Assembly (NCBI RefSeq): GCF_003286415.2
Contig: NZ_CP043450.1
Span: forward strand, 682,001-746,000
Source: Mucilaginibacter rubeus
Lineage (GTDB): Bacteria; Bacteroidota; Bacteroidia; Sphingobacteriales; Sphingobacteriaceae
DNA: 64,000 nucleotides
Direction: 5' to 3'
Shown: positions 43,213-51,985 of the stretch, in pieces
Numbering within the stretch: the first letter of the stretch is position 1
Layout of the letters: every line of letters begins with the position of its first letter
Made by a program: the position numbers and the translations under genes
Notes under the pieces: model-generated
What the model was told of the DNA's origin: nothing
Seen by the model: only the letters and a program-made list of their open reading frames with translations
Database searches by the model: none

Positions 43213-43767
43213 TTAAACTTTCTTAAAAATGCTTGATATGTAGCCAACCTCTGCGCGTTCGGGCGCTCGGTTTATGTAAATTTGTCGGTCTTGTGGTGCC
43301 CATGTGCCTAAGCCGTCAACGTAACGGTTGAACATGCAAAATGCGGCTGCAATTAGCACCGTGTCGTGGATCTCTTTATCATCGGCGCCTTCCGCGCGGG
43401 CGGCTTCGATTTGATCTGTGGTTACATGTTTACCGCCTTTTTGTACGCTACCGGCAATGGCCAACAGCGCTTTGATCTTTGGCGATAGGTCGGCTGCGGA
43501 GAAATTGGCTTTGATAGCGTCTATTTCGTCAATATTACAGCCAAGGTAATACCCGGCTACTGCGCCATGCACGTTTTGACAAAAGAAACAATCGTTAAGG
43601 TAGGATACGTAAGTGGCTATCAGCTCACGTTCTCCGCGCGATAAGGAATTGTTATCATCGCGAAGCAATTGCTCGGCAAGGGCGTTTAGCGGGGCTTCTG
43701 TTTCCGGACTGTAAAACATCAGCCCACGGATGCCGGGCAGATCGTTATTTAATTCTATATGTGCCAT
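43213..43767 (-). CDS. AhpD-like carboxymuconolactone decarboxylase-family protein, copy 1
   Basis: The 184-residue protein belongs to the CMD/AhpD family, with the redox motif SYLNDCFFCQNVHG (C-x2-C-x3-H) used in AhpD peroxidases to cycle a disulfide. The neighbouring SRGERELIATYVSY is conserved in the group. It is the last gene of a five-gene minus-strand operon that includes two more CMD proteins, a TonB receptor and an MFS transporter. It probably detoxifies peroxides or handles an unknown small molecule. There is no signal peptide. Confidence 0.87.
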   Translation of the reverse strand: MAHIELNNDLPGIRGLMFYSPETEAPLNALAEQLLRDDNNSLSRGERELIATYVSYLNDCFFCQNVHGAVAGYYLGCNIDEIDAIKANFSAADLSPKIKALLAIAGSVQKGGKHVTTDQIEAARAEGADDKEIHDTVLIAAAFCMFNRYVDGLGTWAPQDRQIYINRAPERAEVGYISSIFKKV

Positions 43768-43784
43768 AGCTGTCTGGTTAAAAA

Positions 43785-44330
43785 TTAATGCTGCGGTTGT
43801 GGTAATACATAGCCTTTAGCCATACGTTTGCCCATTTCGGCATAAGCTTCCGGGTCGGTAGGGGTAAGACTGGCCAGACCATCAACATATCGGTTAAACA
43901 TGCTGAACGCAGCGGCTATTAATACCGCGTCGTGGATCTCGCGGTCGGTAGCTCCCTCTGCACGTGCGGCGTCAACATCTTCCTGTTTTACTTCTTTACC
44001 CAATATCTGCACTTTGCCTGCAATGTTTAACAATGCTTTTAGTTTGGCGCTGATCGGGGCTTCAGTCATGTCGCGCAGCATCTCGTCAACAATAAGGGCG
44101 TCGTCTTCGTAAAGACAACGGGCGGCAGCCGCGTGGCTGCTGTAACAAAACGTACAATTGTTACGGTATGATACATAAGTTGCTATCAGCTCACGGTCGG
44201 CCGGACTTAAGGTTGATTCTCCGCGCAATAATACTTCGGCCAGTTCATACAAATACTGACCGGTTTCGGGCCTGAACATTACCAGCGAACGGATGCCCGG
44301 AACGCCTTCGGGTACATTGATGTGTGCCAT
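43785..44330 (-). CDS. AhpD-like carboxymuconolactone decarboxylase-family protein, copy 2
   Basis: A 181-residue relative of copies 1 and 3 with SYRNNCTFCYSSHAAAA as the C-x2-C-x3-H motif and SPADRELIATYVSY before it. It begins with the same MAHINVPEGVPGIRSL start type, so the copies arose by duplication. It lies 17 bases upstream of copy 1 in the transcript and follows the MFS gene. Roles in peroxide or organic substrate detoxification are possible; no partner AhpC gene is seen. Confidence 0.87.
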   Translation of the reverse strand: MAHINVPEGVPGIRSLVMFRPETGQYLYELAEVLLRGESTLSPADRELIATYVSYRNNCTFCYSSHAAAARCLYEDDALIVDEMLRDMTEAPISAKLKALLNIAGKVQILGKEVKQEDVDAARAEGATDREIHDAVLIAAAFSMFNRYVDGLASLTPTDPEAYAEMGKRMAKGYVLPQPQH

Positions 44331-44408
44331 ATTTTTTAATTAATGAATTATTGATTTAATAAATTGATGATTTTTTAATTTCTTTTCTAAGCTTTTGGCC
44401 TTAGGCCT

Positions 44409-45662
44409 TCAGCTTTTAGCTTTCTCCCGTACAAATAATACTACCAACAAGCCTATGATAAATACCAGCGAGAATATGAACAGAGCGTTACCGTAGCCAC
44501 CCAATGACGATACCAGTACACCCACGAATAATACTGCTGTAGCCGTGAATATGCGGCCTATGTTGAAGCAAAAGCCTGTGGCTGTAGCTTTGATGCCGGT
44601 TGAGAATAATTGGGGTATATAGGCTGATAATACACCCTGACTTGCACCGAAGAACAAGGCCAGCACGGCTATTTCGATATAAATGACGGAACTGAATGTG
44701 CTGTTGGTTTTAAACAGGATGAATGACATGCCTGCGCAAACCGCGAAGCAGATCACCATAGAGCGCCTGATGGATAACAGGTTAACCAGCCAGCCAGAAA
44801 AGAAACCACCTGTTAAACCACCCATGCCCAGGCACATCATGCTTAGGCCGCGTTCTTTAGCCGCATCGTGATCGGTAATTAGGCTTTGTACCCAGGTTGG
44901 CAGCCATGAAAATATGGCCCATAAACCTATCAGCATGGTACCAAAGGTTAACGAACCCACTATGAGTTCGCGACGATGGCTTTTGGAGAGCAGTTTATTT
45001 AATGGGTTTTCGCGGTTGGCGATATCATTGCGATAGTTAAGCCAGTTTTCAGATTCGTTCAAAACCAGTGCGCCTATGATAGCCAGTGTAAGCGGAATAC
45101 CCCCGACTAAAAACCCCGACCGCCACGATGATACGATAAGGTTAATTACCCCAGCCGAGAAAATACCTACAGGGAACGCGATAGAAAGAATCCCGATAAC
45201 CACGGCTTTGCTTTTGTTAGGCCAAACCTCGCTCACCAGCGTAATTGAAGTTACCAGAACGCCGCCCACGCCAAAACCACTGAAGAAGCGGCAAAGCAGC
45301 ACGCCCCACCAGGTTGGCATCAATCCGGTTAAAATGGTAAATACACCGTAGCTGCCAATGGCCAGCAGCAGGGCTTTTTTGCGCCCCATTTTATCGCTGA
45401 TAACACCCCAGGTAAAGCCACCAAAGGCCCATCCAAAAATGAAAATGGCGTTGATGTACCCGCTTATGGCGTTGATCTCATCGGCAGGCACAGCACCCTG
45501 AAGGTCTTTTACCACTACAGGCAGGTAAACCGACATCAGCGTTGAAACCGAACCACCAAGTGCAGTGCTGAAAAAACAGATCACAAACAGCGCCGCCCTG
45601 TATGCGGCGCTGAGGTTTGTTTGAGGTTTTAAAACCTGCTCATCAATTGCTAAAGTGCTCAT
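44409..45662 (-). CDS. Major facilitator superfamily transporter
   Basis: A 417-residue inner-membrane transporter with 12 likely helices. The loop 2-3 motif GVISDKMGRKKALLLAIGSYG, the paired GGFFSGWLVNLLSIRRSM region and a helix 5 VFSAGV-type segment fit the aromatic acid/organic acid symporter branch of the superfamily. It starts seven bases before the end of the gap behind the TonB receptor gene (the two are separated by six bases), so outer- and inner-membrane transport steps are probably coexpressed. The substrate is unknown. Confidence 0.88.
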   Translation of the reverse strand: MSTLAIDEQVLKPQTNLSAAYRAALFVICFFSTALGGSVSTLMSVYLPVVVKDLQGAVPADEINAISGYINAIFIFGWAFGGFTWGVISDKMGRKKALLLAIGSYGVFTILTGLMPTWWGVLLCRFFSGFGVGGVLVTSITLVSEVWPNKSKAVVIGILSIAFPVGIFSAGVINLIVSSWRSGFLVGGIPLTLAIIGALVLNESENWLNYRNDIANRENPLNKLLSKSHRRELIVGSLTFGTMLIGLWAIFSWLPTWVQSLITDHDAAKERGLSMMCLGMGGLTGGFFSGWLVNLLSIRRSMVICFAVCAGMSFILFKTNSTFSSVIYIEIAVLALFFGASQGVLSAYIPQLFSTGIKATATGFCFNIGRIFTATAVLFVGVLVSSLGGYGNALFIFSLVFIIGLLVVLFVREKAKS

Positions 45663-45668
45663 GTTGTT

Positions 45669-48437
45669 TTATTTTAAAAGGTCATCAAATACTATTGATA
45701 CATAATAAATGGCGCCAATTGCCGGCGAACCGTACGATTGGTATACTTTATTATTGAAGATGTTGCTGCCGCCCAATTTGATTGTTGACTTGAATTTTGG
45801 CAGTTTTTTACTGAACTGAAGATCAACTAAAGAGTAGGCATCTACACGGCCCGGACGGGTACCATTAAAGGTTCCGTACCAGTCATAGGCTGTTTGCCAG
45901 TGCCAGGCAGCGTTAAAGCCAAAATCATTAATCACGTTGCTGTTACCAAATGTGGCGTTGGTGCTCCATTTTGGTGTGTTAAAGGCAGCAATATTGTTAG
46001 GATTAGCGTTGCGAAGGTTAAACACCGATAGGGTTGCATTGCCACCCAAAGCGTAACCGCCATTAAGTAGATAAGTTAAGCCCGCGCTTGCTCCCTGGGC
46101 CGATACTTTATCGGGAGCGTTGGTGTACAATTGAAACGCGTGAACTTTACCGTTAGGAATATCAGTTGCGGAGGCAGTTGTCACCTGCCCATCAGAACCA
46201 AGAATTGGATTGCTTGGCTGGATGACAACCGTGTTCAGGATAAAATTGGTGTAGCTGCTATAATAGTAGTTTACATCAACCAGTAATTTATCCATCATTA
46301 AACCTTTGTAACCCACTTCAAACGCTTTTTGCTGCTCGGGTTTGATATAGGCTACACTTGCTTTTTGAAGCAGACCTTTGTTTTGTTCAATAGCCTGAGG
46401 GAAAGGTGTTCCACTTTGTACCGCTTTGCCAAACGCCGCTCCAAAGGCACTTACCGATGATGAGGTGAACGAGTTTTCATAAACATTTAAACCTTTGCTG
46501 TTATTAGGCGCACCACCCAAGATGGTGATAGGGCCTACGTTAAGGTGGATAAACTGATCAACAGGGGTTGGGTTCCGGAAGCCGGTTTGGTATGATGCCC
46601 TGAAGTTTGAGGTTTTATCAACAGTATAAACTGCCGAAAAACGAGGGGTGAAGCTGCCTTTAAAGTTTTCGTTTTTATCGTAACGTAGTGATGCTGTCAG
46701 TTTCAGGTTATCGTCAAACAGTTTTTTTGCTGCCTGTACAAATGAGCCGTATTCTTTAATGGTTACACGTTTATCTTTATCATCAAACAAGCTGCCGTTG
46801 GTAAACATCCTGTAATCGCGGAAACTGCCACCGGCTAAAAGCTCAAATACTTTAATGGCGCTGGTGAAGTCATACTGGCCTTCGGCATGATAAAACTTAC
46901 TATTACTGAAAACACCGGCGCCGCTTAAACCATAGTTGTGGATAGAGGCGTCTTTAGCGGCGTTGAATTCGGCTGTTCCCGGTAAAAAGCGGCCCTGATC
47001 GGCAAAAGCCCTTGCTGCCGAATTGCTGTTGGGTGTAACACCACTTACCGAACCGTTAAATGCCGCGGCATAACGGGTAAACCAGGTATCATCGGCTTTA
47101 TCAGGTGTTACAGTATTACCGTTCAGGTCTTTCACCCAGTCGCGGTTAATGAATTGGGCCAGTGAGCGGGTATTGTATGAATCGTGCGAGTTTTCTTCAA
47201 CCGAATAGCCACGGATAAAGAAATTGCTGCCTTTTAATTCAATCCTGTGCGTTTGTAACACAAAGTTGTTAAGGTCAAAACGGCTGCTGCCTGTATAGCT
47301 TGCGGTACCGCGGCCGTAATTGTACTGGTAAATAGCCTCCAGGTTATTGCTGAAACGGTATTGTAAAGCACCGTTCAGTTTCAGGCTGTACACGTTATAG
47401 TTCATCAGGTCTTTTTCTTCATAACCTGTTCTGGATACCAAACCAATGCCGGGTAGGGTTTTGGTAACCTCATCACCATAAATATTAAGTGCGTCGCGGC
47501 CGGGGTTGTTAGGGCCACGTTGGGCAGCCGGGGTTGAGGCGCTTACATCGGTATAATTGTCGGCGTACCAGTCGCGACCCGTCAGGTATGAGGCGTTGAT
47601 TTTAAACGCGAATTTATCGTTGAATGCTTTGGCATAACGGGCTGCAAAATCATACAGTCCCTGTGGCTTAACAACCGATTCGCCAAAGTGGTTGAGACCG
47701 CTTTTTACCTGCAAGGTTAAGCCCTGGTATTTGAACGGGTCTTTGGTTTTAAGTGAAAGCAGGCCGTTAAAAGCCACCGGGCCATATAAAGCCGAAGCCG
47801 CGCCGGGGATAACTTCTACGCTTTCGATATCAATATCCGAAGCACCAAAAAGGTTACCTACCGAAAAGTTTAAGCCGGGCGTTTGGTTATCAACACCATC
47901 AACCAGTTGTAAAAAGCGACTGTTGCCTGTACTATTAAAACCGCGGGTGTTGATTTGTTTGTAGGTTAAACTGCTGGTAACCGATTCAATGCCTTTAACG
48001 CTTTGCAAACCATCGTAAAAAGTAAACGAAGGGTTATCTTTAATAGCCTTAAGGCTCATTTTTTCGATACTTACCGGCGACTGCAAAATGCTTTGGTTGA
48101 TACGCGTTGCTGATGATACTACCTCGTTAAGCACAATAGCCTGTTGGGTTAGCTTTATGCTGATGTTGCTTTCGGCAGATGTTACCTGGCTTTCCTGTAC
48201 TTCAAAGCCTACCGCCGATACAATGATGGTTAAAGGCAGCTTTAATTTGTTTGCATTTAAAGTGTAGTTACCTTTCGAATCGGTAGTGGTACCGGTAAGC
48301 TTTCCTTTAACAGTAATGCTTGCGCCGGAAACAGGTTTACCTGTAGCGACATCGGTAATGTTCCCCGTTATTTTAATTTCCTGCGCAAACAGGTTTATTG
48401 AGGCGAACAGTAATATAAAGAATAAAAGTTTTTTCAT
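45669..48437 (-). CDS. TonB-dependent outer-membrane receptor with N-terminal carboxypeptidase-like domain
   Basis: The 922-residue protein has a signal peptide (cleavage near FAQ, residue 19), a carboxypeptidase-regulatory-like beta domain (about 22-100: ITGNITDVATGKPVSGASI), a plug domain (about 108-240: FTFYDGLQSVKGIESV, LQLVDGVDNQTPG, VIPGAASALYGP) and a beta-barrel ending in IYYVSIVFDDLLK. It has neither an STN domain nor the SusC-type length or partner SusD, so it resembles a siderophore or small-compound receptor. It is flanked by three AhpD-like genes and an MFS transporter in the same operon. Confidence 0.9.
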   Translation of the reverse strand: MKKLLFFILLFASINLFAQEIKITGNITDVATGKPVSGASITVKGKLTGTTTDSKGNYTLNANKLKLPLTIIVSAVGFEVQESQVTSAESNISIKLTQQAIVLNEVVSSATRINQSILQSPVSIEKMSLKAIKDNPSFTFYDGLQSVKGIESVTSSLTYKQINTRGFNSTGNSRFLQLVDGVDNQTPGLNFSVGNLFGASDIDIESVEVIPGAASALYGPVAFNGLLSLKTKDPFKYQGLTLQVKSGLNHFGESVVKPQGLYDFAARYAKAFNDKFAFKINASYLTGRDWYADNYTDVSASTPAAQRGPNNPGRDALNIYGDEVTKTLPGIGLVSRTGYEEKDLMNYNVYSLKLNGALQYRFSNNLEAIYQYNYGRGTASYTGSSRFDLNNFVLQTHRIELKGSNFFIRGYSVEENSHDSYNTRSLAQFINRDWVKDLNGNTVTPDKADDTWFTRYAAAFNGSVSGVTPNSNSAARAFADQGRFLPGTAEFNAAKDASIHNYGLSGAGVFSNSKFYHAEGQYDFTSAIKVFELLAGGSFRDYRMFTNGSLFDDKDKRVTIKEYGSFVQAAKKLFDDNLKLTASLRYDKNENFKGSFTPRFSAVYTVDKTSNFRASYQTGFRNPTPVDQFIHLNVGPITILGGAPNNSKGLNVYENSFTSSSVSAFGAAFGKAVQSGTPFPQAIEQNKGLLQKASVAYIKPEQQKAFEVGYKGLMMDKLLVDVNYYYSSYTNFILNTVVIQPSNPILGSDGQVTTASATDIPNGKVHAFQLYTNAPDKVSAQGASAGLTYLLNGGYALGGNATLSVFNLRNANPNNIAAFNTPKWSTNATFGNSNVINDFGFNAAWHWQTAYDWYGTFNGTRPGRVDAYSLVDLQFSKKLPKFKSTIKLGGSNIFNNKVYQSYGSPAIGAIYYVSIVFDDLLK

Positions 48438-48468
48438 CGTGATTGGGTTTACTTAATTAGGGTTAGGG

Positions 48469-49029
48469 TTATTTTTTTAAATGATCATAGCCTTGGGGCA
48501 GGCGGGTATAGCCATGGTTAACAAGGCGTTCGGCAAGTACGTTATAGTAACCGGCATCGGCGGGTAGGGCGGTAGCCAATCCGTCAACATAGCGGTTGTA
48601 GTAGCAAAATAAAGCTGCTATCAGTACTGTATCATGTATCTCAATGTCGGTGGCTCCGGCGGCTTTAGCCCTGTCAACGGCTTCGGTTGTAACATTTCGG
48701 CCGTTTTGTGCGGTTAGTTTAGCAATGGTAAGCAGGGCTTTCATTTTTTCGGTAACCGGGGCGGTTTCAATATTTTCCTTTACTTTTTGCGCGGTTTCGG
48801 CTTCGCCTGCCAGCAGATCGGCGGCTGCAGTGTGTGCCGTTGTGCAGAAGGTACACTGGTTGTTGTGTGATACCACGGTGGCAATCAACTCGCGGTCGGC
48901 TTCGGATAGGGTTGATGGCCCGCGCAATAAAAACTGCGTAAGGTTACGGATAGGTTGTGCCGGTTCTTTGGCATACTCCAATAGGCCGGTAATGCCCGGC
49001 AAATGGCTTTCAAGGGTAATATAAGGCAT
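48469..49029 (-). CDS. AhpD-like carboxymuconolactone decarboxylase-family protein, copy 3
   Basis: A 186-residue CMD/AhpD-family protein with SHNNQCTFCTTAHTAAA as its C-x2-C-x3-H motif and SEADRELIATVVSH before it. It starts the five-gene operon, 31 bases before the TonB receptor gene. Its similarity to copies 1 and 2 extends over the whole length (ITGLLEYAKEPAQPI versus IRSLVMFRPETGQYL). The three copies are not adjacent, which suggests that they have been kept for distinct partners or reactions rather than just dosage. Confidence 0.87.
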   Translation of the reverse strand: MPYITLESHLPGITGLLEYAKEPAQPIRNLTQFLLRGPSTLSEADRELIATVVSHNNQCTFCTTAHTAAADLLAGEAETAQKVKENIETAPVTEKMKALLTIAKLTAQNGRNVTTEAVDRAKAAGATDIEIHDTVLIAALFCYYNRYVDGLATALPADAGYYNVLAERLVNHGYTRLPQGYDHLKK

Positions 49030-49213
49030 AAATAATTAATTGAATGTTTGTAGGTTGGGGGAGAGGTATACCTGTATAAGGATTATTTACAGCAATCAGC
49101 ACAACATTATTTCATAGCTATTGAGCCATGAATAAATTATCGACAGAAAAGAAATAATGCAACAGTAACGGTACAACCGCTACCCCAAAAAATGAATTAA
49201 AACAAGGAGAAGA

Positions 49214-49777
49214 TTAGCAAACGGCCTTTGGCGGTTGCTCCGGAATATCCTGGTGAGCAGGAATTAACTGTTGAACAGGGTGAACAACGGTTTGTTGCGT
49301 ATATTTTATAGGGCAGCTAAACTCAAAATGCACAAAAGTGAAATTAAGGTTGTCCTGCATTGTTATTTTACCAAAAGGTACATGCTCTTTTTGCGGTACC
49401 GGGTTCTCTTTTACATCCTTAGCGTTAATGATGTTTTTATCGGCCAGGCGGGTGGTTTCATAGTTAGGGGTACACATCAAATAAATGGCACGACTGGTCA
49501 CGCGCATTTTTTGATAATTGTAGCTGTTATTCCCAAACTGGATCTGCCCGTGAATATTCTCGTAATGCTGCCAGTCGCGAATGCCGGGCATGTCAACAGG
49601 GATAACTACCTCGGTAAGGTCCTTGACATTATAAAAGCCTTTGGCTGTTTGTTCGGCAAAGTATTTATTGCTTTTATAAACCATAAACTGATGCAATGCC
49701 AACTGCCCGCCTATATTAAGCAGGTGAAAGCTAAGCAACATCAGGGCAATAAATTTTTTCAATCGGTTTACGAACAA
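49214..49777 (-). CDS. Membrane-anchored protein of unknown function
   Basis: The 187-residue protein has an N-terminal hydrophobic segment (LKKFIALMLLSFHLLNIGGQ, about residues 6-25) that resembles an uncleaved signal. The rest is polar and secreted or periplasmic. VHPVQQLIPAHQDIPEQPPKAVC ends the protein with a lone Cys. I recognise no family. The histidine-rich start and end parts suggest metal contact, but without proof. It precedes the AhpD-like operon by 184 bases and may be an independent transcript. Confidence 0.65.
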   Translation of the reverse strand: MFVNRLKKFIALMLLSFHLLNIGGQLALHQFMVYKSNKYFAEQTAKGFYNVKDLTEVVIPVDMPGIRDWQHYENIHGQIQFGNNSYNYQKMRVTSRAIYLMCTPNYETTRLADKNIINAKDVKENPVPQKEHVPFGKITMQDNLNFTFVHFEFSCPIKYTQQTVVHPVQQLIPAHQDIPEQPPKAVC

Positions 49778-49996
49778 AGGTTTATCTAAAAATGCTGTTT
49801 ATAAACGTAGTATCCAAATTTATTTAGAATAATTATGCGTAAAGCATAGCCCATTTTCTTTATTCGTTATCGATTGTAATTAAAAGTTTCAATAGTGCTT
49901 TTGGGCGATTGGATTTTCGGCTTAAAGAATGTCCGGTTCGTGATATGGAATGTCCGGCTCGCATAGTTACTGATAGGCGCCGGGCCGATATCAGGG

Positions 49997-50004
49997 TATC
50001 TTTG
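49997..50004 (+). promoter_or_regulatory. Candidate -7 box before the OsmC/Ohr gene
   Basis: TATCTTTG fits the TAnnTTTG consensus and lies 39 bases before the start codon. The -33 box is not clear. Two copies of AATGTCCGG upstream (near 49927 and 49948) might be a regulator target. Confidence 0.45.
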
Positions 50005-50043
50005 AGCATACAAAAAACAAAAACTATTTAAATAAATAACACA

Positions 50044-50520
50044 ATGGAAACTATTCAAGAATCAGCTATCAATAAGATCAAGGTTATCGAAGATATCTCA
50101 GCTAATAAAATAGATAAAGTATTATATACCGATAAAGTACGCACAGTTGGCGGTCGCGATGGCGGCTCATCTGTTAGTACCGATGGTCAGTTGGATATTA
50201 AACATTCAACTCCCGGAACACCAAAACCGGGCACCAACCCAGAACAACTATTCGCGGCCGGCTGGTCTGCATGTTTTGAAGGTGCTATCGGTTTGGCAGC
50301 CGCTAAAAAAAGGATCGAACTCCCTGCCGAACTGGCTATTGACGCCGAAGTGGATTTGGGTATTACTACCGGCGCTTACTTTTTACAAGCCCGTTTAAAT
50401 GTAAGCTTGCCGGGCCTGGATGTAGAAGTAGCCAAAGCATTGATTGAAGAAGCGCACAGGACCTGTCCGTATTCTAAATTAACTTACGGTAACATCAACG
50501 TTGAGATCAACCTGGTATAA
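50044..50520 (+). CDS. OsmC/Ohr-family organic hydroperoxide resistance protein
   Basis: A 158-residue thiol peroxidase of the Ohr type that reduces organic hydroperoxides. It has the two catalytic cysteines: the first in FAAGWSACFEGAIG and the second in HRTCPYSKLTYGN. STPGTPKPGTNPEQLFAAGW is a family signature. The N-terminal 20 residues are longer than in typical Ohr (about 140). A LacI- or OhrR-type regulator is not adjacent. It is followed by a strong terminator at 50564-50600. Confidence 0.9.
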   Translation: METIQESAINKIKVIEDISANKIDKVLYTDKVRTVGGRDGGSSVSTDGQLDIKHSTPGTPKPGTNPEQLFAAGWSACFEGAIGLAAAKKRIELPAELAIDAEVDLGITTGAYFLQARLNVSLPGLDVEVAKALIEEAHRTCPYSKLTYGNINVEINLV

Positions 50521-50563
50521 GCCTCGCCCCCCAGGCTCCCTAAACGGGGAGTTTTAAAATCAA

Positions 50564-50600
50564 AAAAAATGCTGCCTCGGTTTCCGAGGCAGCATTTTTT
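50564..50600. terminator. Bidirectional terminator
   Basis: The stem of 17 perfect base pairs (AAAAAATGCTGCCTCGG with its complement) closes a three-base loop and ends in T residues on both strands. It serves the convergent OsmC/Ohr and UPF0173 genes. A smaller hairpin CTCCCTAAACGGGGAGTTTT lies just before it. Confidence 0.92.
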
Positions 50601-50621
50601 GTATATAGAAAATCAGTATTC

Positions 50622-51302
50622 TTAGATATCTATGCTCTCGCCTATGCCCGGTAAAAACAGCTTTAGGCCGGCTTGTTCAAATTGTTTTACCGCTTCGTCT
50701 TTATCTATTTTAATAAAGCCGAAGGTATCGTAATGCACACCTAAAACCTTATCGGCCTTAACAAGTTTTGCTGCTTCAATAGCATCATCAACGCCCATAG
50801 TTAATACATCTCCAATAGGGAAAACCGCAAAATCAAGATCCACCCATTTAGCTACCAGTTCCATATCAAGGGTAAGGCCCGTGTCGCCGCTGTAATAAAG
50901 GTTACCGTCATCTGTTTTTAAAGCATAGCCACAAGCTACACCGGCATAACTGCCATCCGGAAAGCTGGCCGAATGCTGGGCGATGAAGGATTTCGCGGTA
51001 CCAAAATCAAAGGTCACCTTACCACCCGGGTTTAAAGGATGCACGTTTTTAACTCCCTTTTTACTGATATAATCATATACTTCGTAAATGCCCACAACCA
51101 TGGCGTTGGTATTATTGGCTATAGTTACCACATCTAAAATATGATCATAATGACCGTGCGAAACAAAAATGTAATCGGCTTTAATTTCATCAATGTTAAT
51201 GTCTTTAGCCAGTTCGTTGCCCGAAATAAAGGGATCAAACAAAATGTGTTTACCCCCGGCAACCACCGAGAAGCATGAGTGACCGTAATAGTTGAGTTTC
51301 AT
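50622..51302 (-). CDS. UPF0173 metal-dependent hydrolase (metallo-beta-lactamase fold)
   Basis: A 226-residue cytosolic enzyme of the metallo-beta-lactamase superfamily. The starting MKLNYYGHSCF, the metal motif VSHGHYDHILDVV, the second-shell AQHSASFPDGSYAGVACGY and YYSGDTGLTLDM, and the final GVHYDTFG fit the UPF0173 group. The hydrolysed substrate is unknown. It converges with the OsmC/Ohr gene, with a terminator between them. Its start is 27 bases after the stop of the small secreted protein gene, so both may be transcribed together. Confidence 0.88.
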   Translation of the reverse strand: MKLNYYGHSCFSVVAGGKHILFDPFISGNELAKDINIDEIKADYIFVSHGHYDHILDVVTIANNTNAMVVGIYEVYDYISKKGVKNVHPLNPGGKVTFDFGTAKSFIAQHSASFPDGSYAGVACGYALKTDDGNLYYSGDTGLTLDMELVAKWVDLDFAVFPIGDVLTMGVDDAIEAAKLVKADKVLGVHYDTFGFIKIDKDEAVKQFEQAGLKLFLPGIGESIDI

Positions 51303-51329
51303 TGGTTTGGTTTTTTATGTTAATGATGA

Positions 51330-51752
51330 TTAGTTTAAAAGCGGAGCTAAAGCGTTTAAAACAGGCATTGGTAGTAGCTTAAAATGATCGTAGACTGTGT
51401 AGGTAAATTTACCTGTTACGTTGTTTATTTTAGGATATAGAAATGTCATCTTTTTAAGCATGATCGTATCAGCCGAAGAATAATCAATGGAAGCACCAGG
51501 TTTCTTCACAAAGCTGAATAGAAGGATAGTTTCCGCCTGATTTTGTTTACCGGTATAAGCACCTGGCAGTTTGAAATCTGATGATTGCTGAGCAGGGGCA
51601 AAGCGGCCAATTTTAGATGAATAGTTATGTCCGCTGGCAGGCAGATTTATTTTAAAAGTAAACGCTTGTTCGGTACAGTTTAGTTCATTGGCCTGGGCAT
51701 AAGCACCAATACTTAAAAAGGTTGTTATGGCAATTAGCAGTAATGTTTTCAT
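51330..51752 (-). CDS. Secreted protein of unknown function
   Basis: A 140-residue protein with a signal peptide (cleavage near AYAQA, residue 20). The mature part is beta-rich (LNCTEQAFTFKINLPASGHNYSS, then ETILLFSFVKK and KFTYTVYDHFKLL). I recognise no family. It lies between the UPF0173 gene and a terminator, all on the minus strand. Confidence 0.65.
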   Translation of the reverse strand: MKTLLLIAITTFLSIGAYAQANELNCTEQAFTFKINLPASGHNYSSKIGRFAPAQQSSDFKLPGAYTGKQNQAETILLFSFVKKPGASIDYSSADTIMLKKMTFLYPKINNVTGKFTYTVYDHFKLLPMPVLNALAPLLN

Positions 51753-51767
51753 GATAGTATTTATTTA

Positions 51768-51804
51768 AAACAGCATCGGCCCATTTTTAGGGCCGATGCT
51801 GTTT
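51768..51804 (-). terminator. Terminator after the 50-residue gene
   Basis: A perfect 15-bp stem (AAACAGCATCGGCCC with its complement at 51790-51804) around a 7-base loop, with T-runs around it. It separates the small gene and DUF1223 unit from the next minus-strand genes. Confidence 0.85.
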
Positions 51805-51813
51805 ATTGGAGAT

Positions 51814-51966
51814 TTAATTATTTTCTGCCGGTTTTTTTCTCTTTTCCGGAACGCAGATCAATTCACAATCCTGAGGGTTGCGCTCGAACGGCGCCCTGGT
51901 TAAAAATGATAATGAGAACAGTGACAGGAAGCCTACTAATAACCGGCCTTGTTTCAACTTGCTCAT
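51814..51966 (-). CDS. Small protein of 50 residues, DUF1223-linked
   Basis: The ORF reads MSKLKQGRLLVGFLSLFSLS and continues FLTRAPFERNPQDCELICVP, ending in KRKKPAENN. It has a hydrophobic segment (about 8-22) and two cysteines three residues apart (C34, C38). It lies 19 bases after the DUF1223 gene and ends ten bases before a strong terminator. It is probably a small membrane or secreted protein. There is no known family. Confidence 0.55.
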   Translation of the reverse strand: MSKLKQGRLLVGFLSLFSLSFLTRAPFERNPQDCELICVPEKRKKPAENN

Positions 51967-51985
51967 GATGTTAAAATTTATGTTA

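Noticed and set aside
49867..50058. Short minus-strand ORF in front of the OsmC/Ohr gene
   Set aside because: It covers the promoter region of the plus-strand gene, has no motif and no ordered neighbours.
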